A stretch of DNA of 64,000 nt from positions 16,779 to 80,778 of the forward strand of contig NZ_FNCA01000012.1 of assembly GCF_900100715.1 (NCBI RefSeq), in the 5' to 3' direction. Numbering within the stretch: the stretch's first letter is position 1; every line of letters begins with the position of its first letter. Origin of the DNA: Methanolobus vulcani (GTDB lineage Archaea > Halobacteriota > Methanosarcinia > Methanosarcinales > Methanosarcinaceae). Positions 54,380-61,541 of the stretch are shown here, in pieces. A program made the position numbers and the translations under genes. The notes under the pieces were generated by a model, which saw only the letters and a program-made list of their open reading frames with translations, was not told the origin of the DNA and made no database searches.

Positions 54380-54883
54380 ATGACTTCTGATCCTAAATAT
54401 ACAGATCTTAACGACTATTCCTGCAAATGCATAGGAAAAAACGAATGTATAGGCCGTGATATCTCACACCTTTTCAGGTCTATCAATATCTATCTTTCAA
54501 ATGAACTGGATGCATACGGTCTGGGAAGTGGTCAGTTTCCATTTTTCATGCGCCTGCTTCACCATGACGGTGTCAGTCAGGAATCGCTTGCAAATATGTT
54601 GAGATACGACAGGGCAACGATCACCCGTTCGTTGAATAAGCTTGAGGATCAGGGTTATGTGATCAGAAAACGCGACCCTAACGACAAGCGTGCCTATTGC
54701 GTTTATCTTACCGGTGAGGGTCAGAAAATGGCTCCTGTACTGATGGAAATAGGTGCTAATCTCAATGATGTACTGCTTCGGGGTTTCAATGATGAGGAAA
54801 AGGCTATGTTCATCTCACTTGTGGAAAAGGCGGCAATGAACATTGCTTCGGAAAACGAAATAAGGAAGGCTTCTAATGACTGA
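54380..54883 (+). CDS. MarR-family regulator
   Basis: 167 residues from ATG 54380 (GGTGACC 3 nt upstream). The N-terminus has a Cys pair (SCKCIGKNECIG), rare in MarR proteins. The winged helix is GVSQESLANMLRYDRATITRSLNKLEDQGYVIRKRDPNDKR region (about 65-107). It probably represses itself and the MATE gene through the palindromes upstream; a ligand or Cys oxidation could release it. Overlaps the MATE start by 8 bp. Confidence 0.85.
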   Translation: MTSDPKYTDLNDYSCKCIGKNECIGRDISHLFRSINIYLSNELDAYGLGSGQFPFFMRLLHHDGVSQESLANMLRYDRATITRSLNKLEDQGYVIRKRDPNDKRAYCVYLTGEGQKMAPVLMEIGANLNDVLLRGFNDEEKAMFISLVEKAAMNIASENEIRKASND

Positions 54884-56330
54884 TAATAACTTTAATGATA
54901 ACTCTGAGCCAAAAGCAGGGCTTGGAAAAACCACCTCCGGCATGAAGGCCATACTGGGCGACCCTAAAAAAGCAATGATCAAACTGGCATTGCCAATGAT
55001 GCTTGGAATGTCTGTCCAGACACTTTACAACCTAGTAGATACATTCTGGGTTTCAGGACTTGGAGCTGATGCACTTGCAGCAGTTGGTTTTGTTTTCCCG
55101 TTCTTCTTTGCTATAATCGCATTGTCAAACGGTCTCGGTGTAGGTGCAGGTTCTGCAATATCCCGAAGACTTGGTTCAAGGGATAAATGCGGGGCTGATA
55201 ATGTTGCAGTTCACACAATGATACTGATGCTGATACTTTCAGCTCTGTTCACAATACCTCTGTATACTTTTGCTGAACCAATATTCGTTCTCATAGGTGC
55301 AGGAAAAACAACTGCAATGGCAAGTGCCTATGGTAAGATCATCTTTGGTGGAAGTATCCTCCTATTCTTCACCAACGTTGCAAATGCCATACTGCGTAGT
55401 GAAGGTGACACCAAAAGAGCTATGAATGCCATGATATTCGGTTCAGTACTAAACATAATTCTTGATCCTATATTCATCTATAAGCTGAATATGGGTGTTT
55501 CCGGTGCAGCCTGGGCAACAGTTCTATCAATGGCAGTTACTGCAGTTATGATGGTGAACTGGCTGTTCTTCAGAAAAGATACTTACATCACATTTGATTT
55601 CAAGGACTTCCATTTTGAAAAAGGAATTCTCAGGGATATTTTCCGTGTTGGTGTACCGGCATCAGTGCAACAGACATCAATGGCGTTAATGATGCTCATA
55701 ATGAATGTCATCATAATTGCTGTGAGCAATACCGATGGTGTTGCAGTTTATACTGTAGGATGGCGTGTTGTTACCATTGCCATTGCTCCACTAATAGGAA
55801 TTGCCACAGCAGTTGTAACACTTGCAGGTTTCTCATATGGTGAAGGTTCCTATGACAAGGTGTCTTTCACACACATATACGCCATGAAAGTAGGTTTTAT
55901 AGTGGAAACGGTGATAGCTTTCTTCACTTTTATCCTGGCACCTCAGATCGCGTGGATATTCACGCTTTCAGAAAGCGCATCACACATCACAAATGATCTT
56001 ACTGTATTCTTAAGGATCATTTGCATATTCTATCCTACCGTCTCTCTGGGTTTGCTTTCTTCCTCTCTGTTTCAGGGTGTTGGTAAAGGTATGAATGCGC
56101 TCTTTGCTTCCATACTGCGTGCTCTCATATTTGTTCCTCTGTTTGCTGTGATCTTTGCCTTCAGCCTGAATATGGGACTCATTGGCGTATGGTGGGGAAT
56201 GGTCACAGGTAATATACTGGGTTCTTTGTTCATCTTCGTCTGGGCAAGATTATATGTTTCAAAGCTTGTGAAGTCGGGAACCGTCCACAGTAAATCTGCT
56301 ACACATGAGCACGAGGAAACTGGAGCATGA
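54876..56330 (+). CDS. MATE-family efflux transporter
   Basis: 484 residues, twelve membrane helices in two halves. Typical features: LALPMMLGMSVQTLYNLVDT at the N-terminus and FRVGVPASVQQTSMALMMLI in the second half. It exports cationic drugs or metabolites using Na or H gradients. It overlaps marR by 8 bp, so the two are cotranscribed, and a terminator hairpin covers its stop. Confidence 0.9.
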   Translation: MTDNNFNDNSEPKAGLGKTTSGMKAILGDPKKAMIKLALPMMLGMSVQTLYNLVDTFWVSGLGADALAAVGFVFPFFFAIIALSNGLGVGAGSAISRRLGSRDKCGADNVAVHTMILMLILSALFTIPLYTFAEPIFVLIGAGKTTAMASAYGKIIFGGSILLFFTNVANAILRSEGDTKRAMNAMIFGSVLNIILDPIFIYKLNMGVSGAAWATVLSMAVTAVMMVNWLFFRKDTYITFDFKDFHFEKGILRDIFRVGVPASVQQTSMALMMLIMNVIIIAVSNTDGVAVYTVGWRVVTIAIAPLIGIATAVVTLAGFSYGEGSYDKVSFTHIYAMKVGFIVETVIAFFTFILAPQIAWIFTLSESASHITNDLTVFLRIICIFYPTVSLGLLSSSLFQGVGKGMNALFASILRALIFVPLFAVIFAFSLNMGLIGVWWGMVTGNILGSLFIFVWARLYVSKLVKSGTVHSKSATHEHEETGA

Positions 56331-56343
56331 ATTTTCATGCTCC
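56322..56343 (+). terminator. hairpin terminator spanning the MATE stop codon
   Basis: GGAGCATGAA (56322-56331), TT, TTCATGCTCC (56334-56343), a 10-bp stem with the TGA stop inside the left arm. Confidence 0.6.
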
Positions 56344-56390
56344 ATTGTATTAGAAAAGATATTTAAAACACACAGTGATATATTCATTAA

Positions 56391-56439
56391 TGTCCTGTGC
56401 AACCAGATCCTCCGTGTAACCGGATTTAGTCGCAGGACA
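56391..56439 (+). ncRNA. structured 5' leader upstream of cbiZ
   Basis: TGTCCTGTG (56391-56399) pairs with CGCAGGACA (56431-56439), nine pairs with one G-U. An inner stem AGATCC (56405-56410) pairs with GGATTT (56422-56427), again one G-U. GATATTTAAAAC near 56363 would start transcription about 56389, placing this fold at the very 5' end of a leader of about 150 nt. It does not look like the bacterial cobalamin riboswitch. A regulatory role is a guess based on position. Confidence 0.4.
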
Positions 56440-56543
56440 GATCATATGTATTCACACATGCGATACCGACACTCTATTATCTCTATTGTGTACGTATCAT
56501 ATGTTTTATTTATTGTTGATTTTAATATCCTAAGGAATATTTC

Positions 56544-57743
56544 ATGACTTCCGGAACCACAGACGGGGATGATATGGATATCAACCCTGCAAAGACTGAC
56601 AGCAATGCAGAAAGGAAAAGTACTCTTCTTTTTGAGACCACAGGAAAGGAGAAAATTTACCGCTTCAATGATTCTATTCTTGTTAGCTTGCCACAGGGAC
56701 GTAAAACACTTACTACCTCCTGGTTAAACGGTGGATATCGTGAAGATGTCAGGGCAGTTTTCAATCATATGATCCCAAAAGGAAAACATGCACCAAAAGA
56801 GCTGGAAGGAGGTAGTGTCCCTGCTTACCTTCGTATCATCGCAGAAAGACTTGGAGCCGACCCGGATACTTCTTCAGGACTTCTGACAGCTGCCAACATG
56901 GACAACGTTGCCATAGTTACGAAATCTTTCCGCGGGGTCGAAGTGACTGCTATCATGACTGCCGGTATTGAAGTCAATGGAGGACGTGCCGGTGATCCTG
57001 CATCGTATTATCAGGAGAACGGTTCTCATCAGTTCATTCAGGGCACTATAAATATGATCCTTGTCATTGGTGGCGATCTTCCTGAATATGCCATGGCAAG
57101 AGCGATCATTACCGCAAGCGAGGCAAAGGCTGCGGCGTTACAGCAATTGATGGCACCGAGCCGTTATTCGCATGGGATTGCCACTGGTTCAGGAACTGAT
57201 ATGGTTGCAGTTGTCTGTGACGGGACAAGTTCTCTAACTTTGACAGATGCGGGGCAGCATTCAAAACTGGGAGAACTTATCGGTAAAGCTGTTATTGAGT
57301 GTACCCACAAGGCACTTGAGCTTCAATCTGATCTTACTGCTCTTTCACAGCGGGACATGCTTGTGAGACTTGAGCGTTTTGACATATCCGAGGCGGATTA
57401 CTGGAAGGTTGCCTCAGGACTGAATGGTGCTAATCGTAAAGCGGCTTTCCTGAAAGTTCTAAGAGAAATGTCCAAGAACCCGGTACTTGTAGGGGCAACC
57501 GGTACGGTATTACATATTGTGGATGAGATCTCATGGGGGCTTATTCCTGAAACAGCCGGGAGGAAAGTTGCTGTTTCTCTGATGAAAGGCCTTCCTGCTA
57601 TGCTTGGAATGGATGATTCCATACCATTTGATGAACTTACGGATGAAAAAGACTGTATCATAGACAACTGGATACGTGTTACCGCATGGATGGCAAAAAA
57701 CTGTGATCATAAGGATTTGTGTTCTCAGGTGGTGCAGGGGTAG
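56544..57743 (+). CDS. cbiZ: adenosylcobinamide amidohydrolase
   Basis: 399 residues (or 389 from ATG 56574, which has GGGGATG just upstream). CbiZ cleaves the aminopropanol side chain from adenosylcobinamide to adenosylcobyric acid, so that archaea can salvage cobinamide. Motifs: TTSWLNGGYREDVRAVFNHM, GLLTAANMDNVAIVTKSF, ATGSGTDMVAVVCDG. The C-terminal third (about 290-399) is an added helical part. A TIM-barrel protein follows 11 bp later. Confidence 0.9.
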   Translation: MTSGTTDGDDMDINPAKTDSNAERKSTLLFETTGKEKIYRFNDSILVSLPQGRKTLTTSWLNGGYREDVRAVFNHMIPKGKHAPKELEGGSVPAYLRIIAERLGADPDTSSGLLTAANMDNVAIVTKSFRGVEVTAIMTAGIEVNGGRAGDPASYYQENGSHQFIQGTINMILVIGGDLPEYAMARAIITASEAKAAALQQLMAPSRYSHGIATGSGTDMVAVVCDGTSSLTLTDAGQHSKLGELIGKAVIECTHKALELQSDLTALSQRDMLVRLERFDISEADYWKVASGLNGANRKAAFLKVLREMSKNPVLVGATGTVLHIVDEISWGLIPETAGRKVAVSLMKGLPAMLGMDDSIPFDELTDEKDCIIDNWIRVTAWMAKNCDHKDLCSQVVQG

Positions 57744-57754
57744 GTGATGGAGTT

Positions 57755-58738
57755 ATGAAAGAGATGGTGAATTTCTCTTTGTATGAGAATGATATGAATA
57801 TGTTCGGTTCAGACTGGGGACGTATACGAAATTTCCTTGTGCGACACGATCTTGATGGACTGGAGCTCTTTGTGGATTCTTCTTCTCTGCCGGATGATGT
57901 GCCAAAGGATCTGGTTGTAGGGGTACATCTGCCTTACTGGATGGGGAGACACAGGGCATGGGTTGATCCGTCTGTTTTCACACAGGATATGGAGGAATTT
58001 GAAAGGATCTATGTTTTCGGTGGTGGAAGTCGCAATGATGTGATAGCTACTTTCAGAAAGGCTCTTGAAAATGCTCATACTCTGGAGGCTTCATATGCTG
58101 TATTTCATGTATCCTACGCCGAACTGGAACAGGTATACACCCGATCCTTTGATTGCACGGATTACGATGTACTTGAAACGACAGCAGATTTTTTGAATGA
58201 AGCTGTTTCTGTTTATCCGAATGGTGAGCCTCCGGTGCGTCTGTTCTTTGAAAACCTCTGGTGGCCGGGGCTTACATTCCTGGATCCCATGAATGTTGAA
58301 TACTTTGCATCACTGCTTGATTTTGATAACTGGGCTTTTGTTCTTGATACGGGCCACCTGATGAATGCCACCATGAAATGTGAGGATGAGAATTGCTCTA
58401 TCAGTGTGGTACTTGATGTGCTTTCCAGGCATTCGGAAGACTTTATTAAAAGAATTGAAGGCATGCATTTTCATTGTAGCCTGTCGGGAGAGTTCATGCG
58501 AAGCTCAATGGATCTGGAAATTCCAGAAGGTTTTGGAGACCTGTCTTTTCATGACCGTCTGATGTCTGTAATGGGGATACTTGATCAAATGGATCAGCAT
58601 ATGCCTTTTTCCAGCGAGAATTGCTCGCAGATAGTTGATATTGTGTCTCCCGATTTTCTGACGCATGAATTTGTTGCAACTGACTTGCGCTCTCTTGATG
58701 AGAAATTGTATATACAGACAGGTGCATTACGTAAATAA
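57755..58738 (+). CDS. TIM-barrel sugar isomerase/endonuclease IV-like protein
   Basis: 327 residues from ATG 57755 (GGTGATGGAG just upstream, starting right after the cbiZ stop). Metal ligands of the xylose-isomerase-like/AP-endonuclease-2 superfamily appear at the right places: LFFENLWWPG, FVLDTGHLMNA and MHFHCSLSGEF. The reaction is unknown. Cotranscription with cbiZ suggests a role in cobamide salvage or in building a lower ligand, but this is inference. Confidence 0.7.
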   Translation: MKEMVNFSLYENDMNMFGSDWGRIRNFLVRHDLDGLELFVDSSSLPDDVPKDLVVGVHLPYWMGRHRAWVDPSVFTQDMEEFERIYVFGGGSRNDVIATFRKALENAHTLEASYAVFHVSYAELEQVYTRSFDCTDYDVLETTADFLNEAVSVYPNGEPPVRLFFENLWWPGLTFLDPMNVEYFASLLDFDNWAFVLDTGHLMNATMKCEDENCSISVVLDVLSRHSEDFIKRIEGMHFHCSLSGEFMRSSMDLEIPEGFGDLSFHDRLMSVMGILDQMDQHMPFSSENCSQIVDIVSPDFLTHEFVATDLRSLDEKLYIQTGALRK

Positions 58739-58872
58739 ATTCTATTTTTTATTACTTTTCCTTTTATTATTGATATTTTTAGTTTTAGTTTTTTATTTTT
58801 TCAGATTATGGTCTGTTTTATGAGCTGTTTTTGCAGAAAAGTATATATGGCACACATGAATTACTTCTAATT

Positions 58873-59427
58873 ATGAGCACTCTCGATAACAAAGACTCCG
58901 AGAATCCAGAGCACACTGACCGTCTGAAACTGTTTAGTGCTCTTGGAAGTGAAACCAGGCTCAGAATGCTTCAAAGGCTGACTGAGGGTGAAATGCACAT
59001 ATCAGAACTTGCAAGGGAACTTAGTATCTCTGTGCCGGTTGCTGCAAAACACGCAAATATACTGGAGGACGCTGAGCTTATACAGCGTAAGGTTTATGGA
59101 AAGACCCATGTCCTGCAGCTTAACAATAAGAACATTTTCCATGCATTGGACATCTTTGCACCTTCCAGGACTGTTGAGGTCAAAAAGGGCGCAACATTGC
59201 TGGAAGCACTTAAGAAGGCAGCAGTTGTTGAAGTAAAAGATGTTCACGGACAGGATAATATTGTTTCCACCAACGGCGAGGAAGGTTTCTTTGTCTACGA
59301 AGTCGATGGTGTCTTTTCTGACAAGAATGTCAATGAATACGTTTTTGATAAGAATTCCACAGTTATGTGGAAAAAGCTGGAACCTATCAGCATTTTGAAA
59401 GTTAAGGTTAAAGTCCAGGATGAGTAA
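58873..59427 (+). CDS. ArsR-family regulator with a DUF4430-like C-terminal domain
   Basis: 184 residues. N-terminal winged helix (RLKLFSALGSETRLRMLQRL, SELARELSISVPVAAKHANI). The C-terminus (about 95-184) reads KKGATLLEALKKAAVVEVKD, then FFVYEVDGVFSDKNVNEYVF, matching by eye the DUF4430 beta-grasp pattern seen in the C-terminal domain of transcobalamin and other cobamide-binding proteins. ATG 58873 is about 27 nt after a GTATATATGG box, so probably leaderless. It lies just downstream of the cbiZ operon. A cobamide- or corrinoid-sensing role is a hypothesis. Confidence 0.75.
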   Translation: MSTLDNKDSENPEHTDRLKLFSALGSETRLRMLQRLTEGEMHISELARELSISVPVAAKHANILEDAELIQRKVYGKTHVLQLNNKNIFHALDIFAPSRTVEVKKGATLLEALKKAAVVEVKDVHGQDNIVSTNGEEGFFVYEVDGVFSDKNVNEYVFDKNSTVMWKKLEPISILKVKVKVQDE

Positions 59428-59437
59428 TCTCATCCCC

Positions 59438-59459
59438 GAAGAGCGTTAAACCGTTCTTC
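59438..59459 (+). terminator. hairpin terminator after the ArsR gene
   Basis: GAAGAGCG-TTAAAC-CGTTCTTC with one mismatch, followed by TCTCTTGTATGTTATTTTTATTTTC. Confidence 0.45.
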
Positions 59460-59551
59460 TCTCTTGTATGTTATTTTTATTTTCTTATTCCTAGAATACT
59501 TTCACTCCGCTTACAGGCTGCTTATATTCATAACTGTCATATCCTTCACTG

Positions 59552-60694
59552 ATGACCCACAGAAGTCCTGCTAATGAGCACCATATGACGCTTATGGAAA
59601 GGATGAGAGTATTGTCCGAAGGCACGAAGTATGATAGTTGCAACCAGAGCGCTGTCTGTCATGCTTTCGGACCTGATGGCCGTTGCATCCAGCTCTACAA
59701 AACGCTGATGACAAATGCCTGCTCCGGGGAGTGCACGTATTGTCCGAACAGGTGCGGCAGGGATTCTGTGAAGGCATCGTTGAGTCCGGAAGAGATCACA
59801 AAGATCACGTGGTCTTTCTATCGCAGAAATGCAATTGAGGGATTGTTCCTGTCATCAGGTGTAATAGGTGATGCTGAAAGGACCGCTGAGAAGCAACTGG
59901 AGGTAGCAAGTCTTCTGAGAGGACAGGGGTTCACAGGTTACATACACATCCGTGTGATGCCGGGAACACCTAAGTATCTGCTGGAGGAGATCGCTGAATA
60001 TGCAAACAAGTTCGGAGTGAATGCAGAGACTACCAGTACTATCAATTACTCGGAGATCTGCCCGAATTTTGATTATAAGAACGATGTACTTCAGCGTTTA
60101 CAATGGACAAGGGATCTCATTAACAAGAAAAGAAAGAAAGAAGGTTTCAGAGGCCGCATAATTGGTGCCAATGACACTCAGTTTGTTGTAGGAGCAGTGC
60201 AGGAATCTGACAGGGAGATTATCGGAACCGTTGAGAATTTCATGAGCAGATATGAGCTAAGAAGGCCATATTTCATGAGTTTTGACCCGGTTCCATTCAC
60301 ACCTCTTGAAAATAATGACCCTTCTCCAATGTGGAGAGAGATAAGGCTGTATCAGACATCATATCTGCTGAAGGATTATGGCATGACTGCATATGACTTG
60401 GATTCTGTTCTTGATGACAATGGTTTCCTTATGGATATGGATCCAAAGATGCTTCTTGCATCCTGCAATCCGGATATGTTTCCGATCAATGTAAATACTG
60501 CAAGCAGAGAGGATCTGCTCAAAGTGCCGGGAATCGGGCCTGTGGGTGCAAACAGGATAATTCAGTCAAGGCCAATAAGTTCTGAAAAGGAACTCTCACG
60601 TATGGGTGTGGTTATCAGCCGTGCCAGGCCGTTTATAGAGCTCAATGGAAAAAGACAGACGAACCTTTTCTCTTTTACAGGTGTGGGAGCATGA
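59552..60694 (+). CDS. radical SAM protein, putative DNA modification/repair
   Basis: 380 residues. The radical SAM cluster is CSGECTYC (CX3CX2C, about 54-61), with an upstream Cys pair (DSCNQSAVC) and TSTINYSEICPNF. The C-terminus holds a helix-hairpin-helix (NVNTASREDLLKVPGIGPVG, about 315-335). This matches the bacterial putative DNA modification/repair radical SAM family (TIGR03916), whose partner is DUF4130. ATG 59552 lies about 26 nt after CTTATATTC (59521-59529), so leaderless; ATGs at 59585 and 59594 are possible. First gene of a three-gene operon. Confidence 0.85.
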   Translation: MTHRSPANEHHMTLMERMRVLSEGTKYDSCNQSAVCHAFGPDGRCIQLYKTLMTNACSGECTYCPNRCGRDSVKASLSPEEITKITWSFYRRNAIEGLFLSSGVIGDAERTAEKQLEVASLLRGQGFTGYIHIRVMPGTPKYLLEEIAEYANKFGVNAETTSTINYSEICPNFDYKNDVLQRLQWTRDLINKKRKKEGFRGRIIGANDTQFVVGAVQESDREIIGTVENFMSRYELRRPYFMSFDPVPFTPLENNDPSPMWREIRLYQTSYLLKDYGMTAYDLDSVLDDNGFLMDMDPKMLLASCNPDMFPINVNTASREDLLKVPGIGPVGANRIIQSRPISSEKELSRMGVVISRARPFIELNGKRQTNLFSFTGVGA

Positions 60695-61536
60695 TAGTGG
60701 CATTCAGGGAAAATGTGGAAGGTGTTCTGCTTGCATGTGCAGAACTTATGGATAATAAAGATTGTGAACTCATCAGTGCGAAGGACAGGGATGCACTGAA
60801 GAGAAAAATGGAGTTTGCAGGTATAACTGACGTAAAAATGCTGGGATTCAGGGCTACAGTTGATACTTCAAAACTTGTACGCCATATTTTCGGTTCACAA
60901 AGTACAAGGATGTTCCAGCGTGATCCAGATGTTGAAGGCTACATTTCTCTGGTTCTGCGGCACCACAGTTCAAGTCCCATTGAACTGGTATACTTTTTGG
61001 CTTCATGTGAAGGAAATGGCGAGTTGCTATATTCAGGCAAGACAAGAACCGGGAAAAAATATTATAATTATATGCGGGACGTGAGTCGTTCATACCATCG
61101 TTTGTGCATGTTTGCACGACCATACTCTGTGAATGGTGTGCTTTCTGTGAAAGTAGATTCTCCACATAATATCGGAGATATGTTCTGTCGCTGGCTTGCA
61201 AGAAAGAATCCTGATCTTCCTGTTGCAGTTATAGAAAGGGATGTTGCGTGGATAGGAAACGGCAGCCATGTGGGATTAGAACACTATACCTGTGTTCCTT
61301 CTTCTCTTGCAGGAAGTCTGGAATTCACATCCACCACAGATGAGATAGATGACCTGTGGGATATGTATTATGATTCACAGGCAATTCACAAGAGGAGAAA
61401 CAAGTCTCATGCAAAGCAATTGCAACCAAAGGCATCAGCTTCAATGAGCAAGATGTCCGAAAGGGACAGGTATAAAGTTGAAAGGGGAATCGCAAATTGT
61501 ACTCTTGACAATTTTGCATCAGGATCGGAGGTATGA
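60691..61536 (+). CDS. DUF4130-family putative DNA metabolism protein
   Basis: 281 residues. ATGA overlaps the radical SAM stop, so the two are translationally coupled. The core YNYMRDVSRSYHRLCMFARP and NIGDMFCRWLARKNPDLPVA, plus WIGNGSHVGLEHYTC, fits the DUF4130/TIGR03915 family, related to uracil-DNA glycosylases in my memory. The usual partner of the radical SAM protein. It may recognise or excise the product. The last codons carry the GGAGGT binding site for the next gene. Confidence 0.8.
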   Translation: MIVAFRENVEGVLLACAELMDNKDCELISAKDRDALKRKMEFAGITDVKMLGFRATVDTSKLVRHIFGSQSTRMFQRDPDVEGYISLVLRHHSSSPIELVYFLASCEGNGELLYSGKTRTGKKYYNYMRDVSRSYHRLCMFARPYSVNGVLSVKVDSPHNIGDMFCRWLARKNPDLPVAVIERDVAWIGNGSHVGLEHYTCVPSSLAGSLEFTSTTDEIDDLWDMYYDSQAIHKRRNKSHAKQLQPKASASMSKMSERDRYKVERGIANCTLDNFASGSEV

Positions 61537-61541
61537 ATTAA

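Noticed and set aside
56441..56504. Direct repeat ATCATATGT at 56441 and 56496 as an operator for cbiZ
   Set aside because: Short, A/T rich and 55 bp apart; no better than chance without comparative data.
56391..56540. Cobalamin riboswitch before cbiZ
   Set aside because: The conserved B12-box type sequence is not visible; only a simple two-stem fold is supported.
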